The notes beneath the pieces were generated by a model. That model had not been told where the DNA came from, searched no databases, and saw only the letters and a list, made by a program, of their open reading frames with translations. A DNA stretch of 64,000 nucleotides from Roseomonas sp. KE2513 (GTDB taxonomy: Bacteria; Pseudomonadota; Alphaproteobacteria; Acetobacterales; Acetobacteraceae), in contig NZ_RCVR01000015.1 of NCBI RefSeq assembly GCF_016107305.1, positions 1-64,000 on the forward strand, written 5' to 3'. Shown piece after piece: positions 17,403-27,500 of the stretch. Position 1 is the first letter of the stretch. Each line of letters begins with the position of its first letter. The position numbers were made by a program, and so were the translations under genes.

Positions 17403-19240
17403 GCCTCGCGGCCCCGCAGCCAGAGCCGGCGCACGGCGCCCGCGATGCCCTCGGGGAAGGCAACCACCAGCACCACGATCACCGCGCCGAGCACCAGCCG
17501 CCAGAGATCCGTGGAGCGCACGAGGATATCAGCGAGCCCCGTATAGACCAGCGCGCCCACGATTGGCCCAGCGACCGTCTGCAAACCGCCGAGCAGCACC
17601 ATCAGCAGCGCCTCCACCGAGTGCGGGATGGAGATGTAGGTCGGGAAGACGCCGCCCTTGCCATAGGCGAAGATCGCGCCGCCCAGCCCGCATGCGGCGC
17701 CCGCGATGACCAGCGCCACCATCCGCAACCCTTCGACGTCCAGACCGATGGCGCGGGCGCGCGGCGTCGAATCCCGCGCCGCCCGCAGCGCGTAGCCGTA
17801 GGGCGCGTAGAGCGCGCGGCGTAGCAGCAACGCGACGCCGACCGAGAGCGCGAGCGCCATCCAGTAGTAGAGGCGCGGGTCGCGTGCCCAGTCCGGCGGC
17901 CAGACGCCGAGCAGCCCGTTGTCGCCCCCCGTCACCTCCACCCATTGGAAAGAGACGGCCCAGGCGATCTGCGCGAAGGCGAGCGTCAGCATCGCGAGAT
18001 AGACGCCCGAGAGCCGCACGACGAACAGGCCGAACAGCCCCGACACGAGTCCCGCCGCGACCGGCGCGGCCAACAGGCCGAGCGGCATCGGAGCCCCCGC
18101 CCAGTGCAGCAGCAGCCCCGCGGCATAGGCGCCGATGCCGAACCAGGCGGCGTGGCCGAAGCTCGCCATGCCGCCCGGTCCCATCATGAAGTGCAGGCTG
18201 GTCGCGAAGAGGATGGCGACGCAGGCATCCGTCAGCACGGTTAGATAGTAGCCGCCGACGATGAAGGGCGCCGCCACCGCGAGCGCGAGAGTCACCGCGC
18301 CGAGCAGCCGCAGCGCGGGCGGCGCCGGCCGCACGACAGGGGCGGCCACGGTCGCCTCCCGCGCCTCGGTCTGCGGACGACCGAGCAAGCCGTTGGGGCG
18401 GAACACCAGCACGACAGCCATGACGAGGAAGACGAGCACGAGCGTGATCTTCGGCACGAGCACGATGCCGAAGGCCTGGAGAACGCCGATCAGCACGCTC
18501 GCCAGGAAAGCGCCGGGCAGGCTGCCGAGGCCGCCCACCACCACCACCACGAAGGCGTCCGCGATGACGGACAGATCGATGCCGAGATTGGCCGAGGCAT
18601 TCGGCAGCGACAGCGCGCCCCCGAGCCCCGCCAGACCCGCGCCGAGCGCGAAGACAGAGGTGAAAAGCCGCCGCTGGTCCACCCCGAGCGCCGCCACCAT
18701 CTCGCGGTCGAGCGTCGCCGCGCGCACCAGCGTGCCCCAGCGCGTGCGGTTGAGCGCGAGCCAGAGCAGCCCGAGCACGAGAGGACCGATGGCAATGAGC
18801 ACGAGGTCGTAAAGCGGGAAGCGGCTCCCCGCCACCTCCACGAAGCCGCGCAGCCAGCGAGGGCGCGGCAGCGGCAGCTCCGTGGGGCCCCAGAGCAGGA
18901 GCGTCACGTCCTGGATGATCAGCACCACGCCGAAAGTGGCCAGCAGCTGGAACAGCTCGGGCGAGCGATAGACGCGGCGCAGCACCGCCATCTCCAGCAC
19001 CACGCCGATGATGGCGGTGGCGAGCGCCGTCGCGAGCACGCCGAGCGCGAACCATTCGGGCTCGCGCGGCAGCCGCGTCAGGATGCTCCAGCCGATATAG
19101 GCGCCGAGCATCATCAGGCTGCCGTGGGAGAAGTTCACGATCCGGCTGACGCCGAAGATGATGGTCAGACCGGCGGAGATGAGAAAGAGCGACGAGGCGG
19201 TGGCGAGCCCGGTCAGCAGTTGCGGCAGGATGCTGCTCAC
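17399..19240 (-). CDS. Fused LivH-LivM permease of a branched-chain amino-acid-type ABC transporter
   Basis: 613 residues carrying both membrane subunits in one chain. Residues 1 to about 295 match LivH (TIIFGVSRIVNFSHGSLMMLGAYIG; GGLGSLPGAFLASVLIGV). After a linker near 295-315, residues about 320-600 match LivM (MMGPGGMASFGHAAWFGIGAYAAG; ARDSTPRARAIGLDVEGLRMVAL). Separate proteins are the norm, but fusions are common in alpha- and betaproteobacteria. The substrate may be amino acids, amides or urea; the sequence does not decide. Confidence 0.92.
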   Translation of the reverse strand: MSSILPQLLTGLATASSLFLISAGLTIIFGVSRIVNFSHGSLMMLGAYIGWSILTRLPREPEWFALGVLATALATAIIGVVLEMAVLRRVYRSPELFQLLATFGVVLIIQDVTLLLWGPTELPLPRPRWLRGFVEVAGSRFPLYDLVLIAIGPLVLGLLWLALNRTRWGTLVRAATLDREMVAALGVDQRRLFTSVFALGAGLAGLGGALSLPNASANLGIDLSVIADAFVVVVVGGLGSLPGAFLASVLIGVLQAFGIVLVPKITLVLVFLVMAVVLVFRPNGLLGRPQTEAREATVAAPVVRPAPPALRLLGAVTLALAVAAPFIVGGYYLTVLTDACVAILFATSLHFMMGPGGMASFGHAAWFGIGAYAAGLLLHWAGAPMPLGLLAAPVAAGLVSGLFGLFVVRLSGVYLAMLTLAFAQIAWAVSFQWVEVTGGDNGLLGVWPPDWARDPRLYYWMALALSVGVALLLRRALYAPYGYALRAARDSTPRARAIGLDVEGLRMVALVIAGAACGLGGAIFAYGKGGVFPTYISIPHSVEALLMVLLGGLQTVAGPIVGALVYTGLADILVRSTDLWRLVLGAVIVVLVVAFPEGIAGAVRRLWLRGREA

Positions 19241-19256
19241 GGGCCCGCCTTGCCCC

Positions 19257-20468
19257 CTAGTTCGCGCCTGCCGGGCGCAGGCCGCGCACCACCTCGTCCG
19301 AGGGAAGGAGGTCCTTGCCGTCGATGTAGCGCCAGTCGGTCATCACCCCGGCGTTCCCCCGCAGCGCCGTCTTGCCGACATAGACGCCGAGCGTGCCCTG
19401 CTGGTCGATGGCGCGGTACTCGGCCGAACCTGCGGGCGTGTCGAAGCGCGCGCCGCGGAAGCCCTCCACCATTTTCTCGACCTCGACCGAGCCGGCCTTC
19501 GCAATGCCGGCGGCGATGGAGTTGATGAGGGAGTAACCCACCAGCGAGCCGCACATCGGCTTCGCATTGAACTTCGCGCGGTAGGCGCCCGCGAAGGCCT
19601 TGTGCGCGGGGGTGTCGATCGCCTCGCCGGGATAGCCGGTAACGATCCAGCCCTCCGGCGCCTCGTCGCCGAGGGGGTCCAGGTATTCGGGTTCGCCGGT
19701 CAGCAGCGAGACCACGGTGCGGCGCTCGAACAGCCCGCGCGTGTTGCCCTGGCGCACGAAATTCGTCAGGTCCGTGCCGAAGAGCACGTTCAGGATGCCG
19801 TCCGGCCGCATCCCCTCCAGCGCCTGCACGGTGGCCCCGGCATCGACGCGGCCCAGCGCCGGCCACTGCTCGCCCACGAACTGCACGTCCGGGCGCCGGG
19901 CGCTCAGCAATTGCCGGAACCACTTCACCGCGGACTGGCCGAACTCGTAATTGGGGGAGACGGTCACCCAGCGCTTCGCGGGCAGCTTCGACGCCTCCTC
20001 CGCGAGGATGGAGGCCTGCATGTAGGTGCTGGGACGCAGGCGGAAGGTGTAGCGGTTGCCCCGTTCCCAGACCATCGCGTCCGTCAGCGGCTCCCCCGCA
20101 ATGTAGAGGCGCTTGTTCTGCGTCGCGTACTCGCCGAGGGCGAGGCCGACATTCGAGAGATAGGCGCCGGCCAGCACGTCCACCTTCAGGTCGTTCACCA
20201 GCTCCCCCGCCAGGCGCACGGCGTCCTGCGGGCGGCCGGCGTCGTCGCGGGTGATCAGCTCCAGCGCGCGCCCCAGCACGCCGCCTCGCGCGTTGGTCTC
20301 CTCCACCGCCAGCTGCATGGCATTGCGATAGGGAAGGGTGAAGGCCGGCTGGGCGGTGTAGCTGTTGATCTCCCCGATCCGGATCGGGGCGGTTCCCTGG
20401 GCACGGAGCAGCCCGGGCATCGCGAGCGCGCCGGACGCGCCGAGGACAAGCCGCCGTGTCACTTCCAT
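19257..20468 (-). CDS. ABC transporter substrate-binding protein, LivK type
   Basis: 403 residues with an N-terminal export signal (MEVTRRLVLGASGALAMPGLLRAQG) followed by a type I periplasmic binding fold (IRIGEINSYTAQPAFTLPYRNAMQLAVEETNARGG). It is the first gene of the Liv-type operon, 16 bp before the fused permease. LivK-type proteins bind branched-chain amino acids, amides, urea or aromatic acids; I cannot name the ligand. Confidence 0.9.
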   Translation of the reverse strand: MEVTRRLVLGASGALAMPGLLRAQGTAPIRIGEINSYTAQPAFTLPYRNAMQLAVEETNARGGVLGRALELITRDDAGRPQDAVRLAGELVNDLKVDVLAGAYLSNVGLALGEYATQNKRLYIAGEPLTDAMVWERGNRYTFRLRPSTYMQASILAEEASKLPAKRWVTVSPNYEFGQSAVKWFRQLLSARRPDVQFVGEQWPALGRVDAGATVQALEGMRPDGILNVLFGTDLTNFVRQGNTRGLFERRTVVSLLTGEPEYLDPLGDEAPEGWIVTGYPGEAIDTPAHKAFAGAYRAKFNAKPMCGSLVGYSLINSIAAGIAKAGSVEVEKMVEGFRGARFDTPAGSAEYRAIDQQGTLGVYVGKTALRGNAGVMTDWRYIDGKDLLPSDEVVRGLRPAGAN

Positions 20469-20701
20469 GGTGCTACTCCCGTCTCCTGGTCACGCCCTAA
20501 GTGGTGTCGCCCAGCCCTCGGCGCGAGCACCGGCGGCAGGAGCGCCGTTCCGCCCCGCGGTCGGGCGGCCCCAGCCTTTCCCGCCGGAACCAAGGGGCGT
20601 TAGGGTTACGGGAAGGACGGATGGGGAGCAATCTCCGTGCCCGCCTCCGACGGCCCCGCGCGGAGAGCCGCGCCCCGCACCATGCAGCACCCGAGAGGCC
20701 G

Positions 20702-21325
20702 ATGAGCACCCATTTCTACGAGACACGCCTTGGCCACGGCCTGCCGCACGATCCCTTCAAGGCGATCGTCGCCCCGCGCCCTATAGGCTGGATCAGCACC
20801 GTGGACGCCGAGGGCCGCGTCAACCTCGCGCCCTACAGCTTCTACAACGCCTTCAACTCGAACCCGCCCATCGTCGGCTTCGCGAGCGAGGGCCGCAAGG
20901 ACAGCCTGCAAAACATCGAGGCCACCGGCGAGTTCGTCTGCAATCTCGCCACCCGACCCCTGGCGGAGGTAATGAACCGCTGCAGCGCGCCGCTGCCGCA
21001 CGGCGTGTCCGAGATGGAGCACGCGGGCATCGAAGCCGCCCCGTCCAGCCTCGTGCGGCCACCGCGGGTGGCGAACACGCCGGCCGCGCTCGAATGCCGC
21101 CTCCTGCAGATCGTGCCGCTCCGCGACCTCGAGGGGCAGGAGGTGGACACGCATCTCGTGCTCGGCCAGGTCGTCGGCGTGCATATCGACCGCGCCTATC
21201 TCGTGGACGGCATCTTCGACCTTCGCGCCGCCCGCCCGATCGGCCGCTGCGGCTATCGCGGCGACTACGCGGAGATGGGCGAGATGTTCGAGATGTTCCG
21301 CCCCCGGGGCCCGAGGCCGCGCTAG
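20702..21325 (+). CDS. Flavin reductase-like FMN-binding split-barrel protein
   Basis: 207 residues of the flavin reductase (DUF447/FlaRed-like) family: VAPRPIGWISTVDAEGRVNLAPYSFYNAFNSNPP contains the FMN-phosphate contact region. Such proteins reduce flavins for partner oxygenases or bind FMN in oxidoreduction. I chose the ATG at 20702 because the family N-terminus begins just after it. It converges on the exporter gene with a 4-base tail overlap. Confidence 0.85.
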   Translation: MSTHFYETRLGHGLPHDPFKAIVAPRPIGWISTVDAEGRVNLAPYSFYNAFNSNPPIVGFASEGRKDSLQNIEATGEFVCNLATRPLAEVMNRCSAPLPHGVSEMEHAGIEAAPSSLVRPPRVANTPAALECRLLQIVPLRDLEGQEVDTHLVLGQVVGVHIDRAYLVDGIFDLRAARPIGRCGYRGDYAEMGEMFEMFRPRGPRPR

Positions 21326-22329
21326 GACACGCCCAGCAGCCGGATCAGCCCGAGGCTGATCGCCCCCAGCACGAGCAGCGAGGCGACCGCCGCCCCCACC
21401 ACCCGCCCGCCGGACCGCGCGACACTGCGAAGATCGACGCCAAGGCCGAGCGCCGCCATGGAGATCGTCGTCAGCACCGTCGCCGCGAGGGCAGCCGGTG
21501 CCAGCAGCGCCTCGGGCAGCATGCCGAGCGAGCGCAGCCCCGCGAGGCCGAGGAAGCCGAGGATGAACCAGGGCACCAGCCGGTGCAGCGGCGGGCGCCT
21601 GCCGCCCGTCGCGTCACCGCGCAGCCGCGGCGCGAGGAACGAGAGCACCACCACCACCGGTCCGAGCATCAGCACGCGCACGAGCTTCACCAGCGTACCG
21701 ACCTGCACGCTCAAGGCCCCCATCGGCGCCGTCGCCGCCAGCACCTGGGGCACCGCATAGACCGTCAGCCCCGCCAGCACCCCGTACTGCCCGAGGCTCA
21801 GCCCCAGTGCCGGCACCAGCAGGGGCAGCAGCAGCACGACGATCACGCCCAGCACGGCGGTGAAGGCGATGGAGGCCGCCACCTCCTTCCCGTCCGCGCC
21901 GACCACGGGGGCCACCGCCGCGATGGCCGAGTTGCCGCAGATCGAGTTCCCGCAGGCCACCAGCACCGCCATCCGCATGGGCAGGCCGAAGAGGCGGCAG
22001 AGGCCGTAACTCACCGCGATCGCCACCGCGACGACCACCGCGATGCCGAGCAGCAGCGCCGGCCCCACCGCGAGCACCGTCGCCGCGCTCAGCGAGGCGC
22101 CGAGCAGCACCACCGCCACCTCCAGCAGGATCTTTGCGGAAAAGTCGATGCCTGGTTTCCATCGCGGCCCCGGCGACCAGGACGTGCGAATGGCGGCACC
22201 GAGCAGAATGGCCAGCACCAGCGCCTCCAGCCAGGCATGGCCAAAGAGGGCGGCCTCGATCCGGGCGAGGACCACCGCCGCGAGCGTCACCCCGACGCAG
22301 AGAAGGACGCCGGGCGCGAGACGGGTCAT
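21322..22329 (-). CDS. YeiH-family (UPF0324) putative sulfate exporter
   Basis: 335 residues with about ten hydrophobic helices. The family motif CGNSICGNSAIAA occurs mid-protein and is followed by EVAASIAFTAVLGV. Members are annotated as putative sulfate or sulfonate exporters, with little experimental proof. It lies 9 bp downstream of upp in the same direction, so the two probably share a transcript. Confidence 0.88.
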   Translation of the reverse strand: MTRLAPGVLLCVGVTLAAVVLARIEAALFGHAWLEALVLAILLGAAIRTSWSPGPRWKPGIDFSAKILLEVAVVLLGASLSAATVLAVGPALLLGIAVVVAVAIAVSYGLCRLFGLPMRMAVLVACGNSICGNSAIAAVAPVVGADGKEVAASIAFTAVLGVIVVLLLPLLVPALGLSLGQYGVLAGLTVYAVPQVLAATAPMGALSVQVGTLVKLVRVLMLGPVVVVLSFLAPRLRGDATGGRRPPLHRLVPWFILGFLGLAGLRSLGMLPEALLAPAALAATVLTTISMAALGLGVDLRSVARSGGRVVGAAVASLLVLGAISLGLIRLLGVS

Positions 22330-22338
22330 GCGAGGCGC

Positions 22339-22989
22339 CTATTTCGTGCCGAACAGGCGGTCGCCGGCATCGCCGAGGCCGGGGCGGATATAGGCGTGCT
22401 CGTCCAGCGCGCGGTCCACCGCGCAGGTGAAGACCTCCACGTCCGGATGCGCTTCCCCCAGCACTTTCAGCCCCTCGGGCGCGGCCAGCAGGCAGGCGAA
22501 GCGCATGTTCGTGCAGCCGGCGCGCCGCAGCCTGTCGAGGGCGGCCGCGGCCGAGTGGCCGGTGGCCAGCATCGGGTCCACCACGATGACCAGCCGCTCC
22601 GCCACGTCCTCGGGCAGCTTGAGGTAGTATTCCACCGGCCGGTGGGTCACGGGGTCGCGGTAGAGGCCGACATGGCCGACCCGCGCCGAGGGCACGAGGT
22701 CGAGCATCCCCGCCGCGATCCCGTCCCCGGCGCGCAGGATGGAGACGATGCAGAGCTTCTTGCCGGCGATGGCAGGCGCCATCATCGGCTCCAGCGGTGT
22801 GTCGATGGGCACGTTCTGGATCGGCAGGTCGCGCGTCAGCTCATAGGCCATCAGCAGGCTGACCTCGCGCGCCAGTGCCCGGAACTCCCCGGTGGAGGTC
22901 TCCCGCCGGCGCATGATCGTCAGCTTGTGCTGCACCAGGGGATGGGTGAGGACCGTCAGCCGGGGGTGCATCGCCCCATCCCTGTCCAT
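22339..22989 (-). CDS. upp: Uracil phosphoribosyltransferase
   Basis: Salvages uracil to UMP using PRPP. The PRPP-binding loop [15 protein letters not shown] and the C-terminal uracil-binding [13 protein letters not shown] are clear. I chose the ATG at 22989, giving 216 residues, close to the usual 208-210. In-frame ATGs at 22995, 23028 and 23031 are possible, but the extra residues are not family-like. The adjacent YeiH gene is unrelated in function. Confidence 0.92.
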   Translation of the reverse strand: MDRDGAMHPRLTVLTHPLVQHKLTIMRRRETSTGEFRALAREVSLLMAYELTRDLPIQNVPIDTPLEPMMAPAIAGKKLCIVSILRAGDGIAAGMLDLVPSARVGHVGLYRDPVTHRPVEYYLKLPEDVAERLVIVVDPMLATGHSAAAALDRLRRAGCTNMRFACLLAAPEGLKVLGEAHPDVEVFTCAVDRALDEHAYIRPGLGDAGDRLFGTK

Positions 22990-23252
22990 GGCCATGTCGC
23001 GCCGCCTCGCCTCCGCCAGCGGGCCCATCATGAGGGCGGGCCCGGGGCTTGATAGCGCGGGATCGGGCCGCGGCGAAGGGCACCCCCGCTCGCGACGCGC
23101 CACGGGCCATAACGGGCGCCGTGCCGGAGACGACCTCGGACGACGCCAGGGGTCGCCCATCGTCCCCCGCCCGGCTATACGCCGCCCCCGACACCGGGTG
23201 TCGGACCGGGCCTCGCGCGGCCGGCGCCCTCAGCCACGCGAGGAACACGGCT

Positions 23253-24239
23253 ATGGACCAGCACCCCCCTTCCCCGCCTTCGGCCCTCGACGATGCGCGC
23301 CGCACCCTCCTGCTGGAAGCCGAGGGGCTGAAGGCGCTGCGCACGGCCATGGACGGCCCGCTCGGCGCCGCCTTCGAGCGTGCGGTCGCGGCCATCGGCG
23401 GCACCGGCGGGCGGGTGATGGTGACGGGCATGGGCAAGTCCGGCCATGTCGGCCGCAAGATCGCGGCCACCCTCGCCTCCACCGGCACCCCCGCCTATTT
23501 TGTGCACCCGGCCGAGGCCAGCCACGGCGACCTCGGCATGATCGCCGACGACGACGTGGTCCTCGCCCTCTCCTGGTCGGGCGAGGCGCCGGAGCTGGCG
23601 GACATCATCGCCTATACGCGGCGCTGGAGCATCACGCTCGTCGCCATCACGGCACGATCGGGAAGCGCGCTGGGCGCCGGGGCCGACATCCCCCTCGTCC
23701 TGCCGGTGATGCCGGAGGCCTGCCCGAACGGCCTCGCCCCCACCACCTCCACCACGATGCAGCTCGCGATCGGCGACGCGCTCGCGGTCGCGCTCCTCTC
23801 CCGCCGCGGCTTCTCGGCGCAGGACTTCCGGCGCTTCCACCCCGGCGGCAAGCTCGGCTCGCAGCTCCGCCGCGTGCGGGACGTGATGCACGCCGGCGAC
23901 GCCGTGCCGACCGTGCCGGAGGACGCCTCCCTCTCCCGCGCCATCATGGAGATGACGGGCAAGCGCTTCGGCACCACGGCCGTGGTGGACCGGGAAGGCC
24001 ACCTGGTCGGCGTCGTCACCGACGGCGACCTCCGCCGCGCCTTCCAGGCCGGCTTCGTGGACGGGCCGGTGCGGGACGCCATGTCCCGCAACCCCCGCAC
24101 CATCGGCCCCGACGCCCTGTCGGAGGAGGCGCTGCACCTGATGAACGAGCGGCGCATCACCAGCCTCTTCGTGCTGGAGGCCGGAAGGCCAGCGGGGATC
24201 CTGCACCTGCACGACCTGCTGCGGATCGGGGTGGCCTGA
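23253..24239 (+). CDS. kdsD: Arabinose-5-phosphate isomerase (KdsD/KpsF/GutQ)
   Basis: Converts D-ribulose 5-phosphate to D-arabinose 5-phosphate, the first step to Kdo for lipopolysaccharide. 328 residues: an SIS sugar-isomerase domain (GMGKSGHVGRKIAATLASTGTPAYFVHPAEASHGDLG) at about 50-190, then two CBS domains (VRDVMHAGDAVPTV; VRDAMSRNPRTIGPDAL). The start MDQHPPSP at 23253 was preferred to longer in-frame starts because it is preceded by GAGGA. No other Kdo gene lies in the window. Confidence 0.93.
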   Translation: MDQHPPSPPSALDDARRTLLLEAEGLKALRTAMDGPLGAAFERAVAAIGGTGGRVMVTGMGKSGHVGRKIAATLASTGTPAYFVHPAEASHGDLGMIADDDVVLALSWSGEAPELADIIAYTRRWSITLVAITARSGSALGAGADIPLVLPVMPEACPNGLAPTTSTTMQLAIGDALAVALLSRRGFSAQDFRRFHPGGKLGSQLRRVRDVMHAGDAVPTVPEDASLSRAIMEMTGKRFGTTAVVDREGHLVGVVTDGDLRRAFQAGFVDGPVRDAMSRNPRTIGPDALSEEALHLMNERRITSLFVLEAGRPAGILHLHDLLRIGVA

Positions 24240-24262
24240 ACCGGCTGTTCGGCGCCTGTGGC

Positions 24263-24493
24263 CCTGGCGGAGAGAAGGGATTCTCTCCCCCCAGACCCCC
24301 GCTCATCTTTTTCTTCGAGGCTCTGCGGAATGTCCTGCGGGCAAGCGCGCGTCCTCCAAGCCTGAACCGCCGCTGGTCCCGCCTCGGGTCATGGACCCGA
24401 GGCGCACCGGCCGCCGAACCTTCCGCGAAGCCGCGAAGAGAAAGATGAGGGCGAGGGGTTCGGGGAGAGGGAGAATTCCTTCTCCCTCTCCCG
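24263..24493. repeat. Intergenic hairpin repeat, copy A (diverged)
   Basis: Lies between convergent kdsD and smc. It contains GAGAGAA / TTCTCTC (24270-24287), a perfect 10-bp hairpin GCCTCGGGTC / GACCCGAGGC (24381-24403) and a perfect 13-bp hairpin (24463-24492, arms GGGAGAGGGAGAA / TTCTCCCTCTCCC). The first two have counterparts in copies B and C in the same order, but this copy lacks the two 3' hairpins of the others. It may also act as a bidirectional terminator. No gene is seen in the 278-bp gap. Confidence 0.7.
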
Positions 24494-24517
24494 GGTGCCG
24501 CCCGCGCCGCCCCACGA

Positions 24518-27500
24518 TCAGGCCTCCACCATCTCCACTGCCCGCCCGAGATCGACCGAGAGCAGCCTCGACACCCCCCGTTCCTGCATCGTCACGCCGT
24601 AGAGCCGGTGCATGCGGGCCATGGTCAGCGGGTGGTGCGTCACGACGAGGAAGCGCGTGCCGCCTTCGGCCATGGCTTCCAGCAGGCCGCAGAGGCGCTC
24701 GACGTTTGCGTCGTCCAGTGGCGCGTCCACCTCGTCCAGCACGCAGACCGGCGCCGGCTGGCAGCGGAACACCGCGAAGATGAGCGAGAGGGCGGTCAAC
24801 GCCTGCTCCCCGCCCGAGAGAAGGGAGAGCGCCGAGAGCTTCTTGCCCGGCGGCTCGGCATAGATCTCGAGTCCCGCTTCCAGCACGTCGTCGGAGCCGA
24901 CGAGCGCCAGATGCGCCCGGCCGCCGCCGAAGAGGCGGGTGAAGAGGGCGCGGAACTCGGTGTCCACGCGGTCGAACACGGCCCGAAGCCGCTCCCGCCC
25001 TTCACGGTTGAGGTGGCCGATCGAGCCGCGGAGCTTGGCGATGGCGTGGCCGATCTCCTCCCGCTCGCGCTCGAGGTTCGCCAGCCGCTCCTCCACCTCC
25101 GCCATCTCCACCTCGGCGCGGAGGTTGACGGGGCCCATCTCCTCGCGCTCGCGCGCCAGGCGCTCGGCCTTGCGGCGGGCGCGCTCCTCGGCGGCGTCGG
25201 AAAGGTCCTCGGACGGGTCGGGCAGCTCGATGTCGGGGCCCAGGCGCTCCATGATGCGGGTGGCGACGGCGCGGCCCTCGTCCTCGGCGCGGGCGGCGGC
25301 GCCGTCGGCGCGGGCCTGGGCCTCGCGGGCGGCGGCGAAGGCGGCATCGGCCAGGCGGCGCGCCTCGGCGGCGTCACGCGCCTCGGTCTCGGCGGCGGCG
25401 AGGGCGGCGGCGGCCGTGGCGTGCGCGGCCTCGACCTCGGCCAGCATCCGCGCGGCGCCGGCGAGCAAGGCGGCGGCCTGCTCCGGCTCGTCCGCCACGG
25501 CGGCGGCCTCGGTCGCCGCTGCCTCCCGCCGGGCCGCAAGGGCGATCAGCCGCGCGCTGGCGTCCGCACGGCGGGTGCCCCAGGAGGCCTCCTCCCCCTC
25601 CAGCGCGGCGCGGCGGGCGGCAAGGCGTTCCGCCTCGGCCTCCAGGGCGCGGCGCTCGGCCCGGGCGTCCGCCTCGCGGCGGCGGGCCTCGGCAAGCGCG
25701 GTGCGGGCGGCCAGCGCGGCGGCGCGGGCGGCCTCCGGGTCGGTCAGGTCGGCGCCGGATGCCTCCACGGCCGCGCGCGTGGCCTCAGCTTCGGCGCGCT
25801 GCCCGGCCAGCCGCGCGATCTGTGGCTCCAGCGCCGCCAGCCGCCCCTCGGCGGCCGCGGCACGGGCGGCGAGGGCGGCCTGGCCCCGGCGGGCGGCGTC
25901 CAGCCGGCCCTCGGCGTTGCGGCGGGCAGTGCGGGCGGCCTCCTCGGCAGCGGCGAGGCCGCGCAGGGCTGTGGCGGCGGCGTCGCGCGCCGCGCGGGCC
26001 GCGGCCGTGTCGGGCAGGGCGGCCTGGGCGGCACGGGCGGATTCCAGGGCGGCCTCGGCCTCGGCGCGCTCGGCGGCGGCGCGTTCCAGGGCGGGGGTGA
26101 GGGCGGCGAGGCGGCTGTCGGCCAGCGCGGCCCCGGCCGCGAGCCGCGCCGCCTCCTGCCGCGCCCGCGCCAGCCGCGCCTCGGCCTCGCGGCGGGCCGC
26201 GCGCGCGGCACCATCGGCCGCGGCGGCCGCGGCATCCGAGGCACGGGCGGCCTCCGCCTCGGCGCGGGCCTTCACGAGGGCGGCGTCGGCGGCGTCCCGC
26301 GCCGCTTCCCGGGCGCGGAGGCGGTTGCGCTGGCGAAGCCGCTCCGCCCCGGCGCTGGGCGCACCAGGATTCGCGCCCAACCCGTCCCAGCGCCAAAAGC
26401 CGCCGCTGCGGGCGACGAGGGCCTGGCCCGGCGCCAGCCCGGCCTGCATGGCGGGCCCGCGCGCCTCGTCCTCCACCAGCCCGATCTGCGAAAGGGCGCG
26501 CGCCAGTTCTGGCGGGGCCTGGACGATCTCGGCCAGTGGCGTCGCGCCCTCCGGCAGGGAGGGCAGGTCGGCCAGCGGCGGCAGGTTGCGCCAGTGGCGC
26601 GGCGCCTTGATGTCGGCCGGGCAGTCCAGCGCCTCACCGAGGGCGGCGCCCAGCGCAGCCTCCAGACCAGGCGGCACCGAGACCGAATCGAGGATTGGCG
26701 CCGCGCTGCCGCCCTCCCCCGCGCGCAGCAGCGCCGCCAGGCCCTGGGCCTCGGCGGCGGCACGGGCGCGGGCGGCGCCGGCTTCCGATTCGGTGGTGCG
26801 GGCGCGGGAGAGGGCCGCAGCGGCAGCGGCGCGCGCGCCTTCGGCATCGGAGAGCGCCTCGGCGGCCGCCTCGGCAGCGCGGGCGGCCTCCCTCTCCTCC
26901 CGGCGGGCGGCCTCCTGCCGCTCGGCGGGAATGCAGGCGGCCAGAGCCTGCGCGTGCTCGCGCACGAGGCGGTCGTGGCCCTCGATCGCGCGGCGGGCGC
27001 GCTCGGCGGCGGCGCGGGCGGCGTCGCGCGCGGTGGCCTCGTCGGCTTCGGCGGCCGTGGCGGCGCGGCGGGCCTCGGCCTCGGCCAGCGCGGCCTCGGC
27101 GCGCGCGGCCTCCGCACGCTCCAACGCCGAGCGGGCGGCGGCCAGGGCGGCGTCGGCCGCCTCCACCTCGGCCGCGGCGCTCGACAGGGCCTCGGGCGAG
27201 ACATTGGCGGCGGCGGCCTTCGCCCGCTCCTCCTCCAGCCGCGCGGCCTCGGCGGTCAGGCGGCGAAGCTCGGCGTCAGCGCCGCGCCGCGCGTCCTGCA
27301 GCCGCTCGAAGGCGAGCGCGGCCTCGGCGGCGGCCTCGGCGGCGCGCTCGGCCGCCCCTTCCGCAGCGCGGGCCTCGTCCTCGGCCAGGGCGAGCGCCTC
27401 CGCGGCCGCCTCCACCCGTGCGGGCAGGGCGGCGAGGGCGGCGGCCAGGGCCCCGGCCTCCTCGGTCAGGCGGGCCTGGGCGACCTCTGCGTCGTGCACG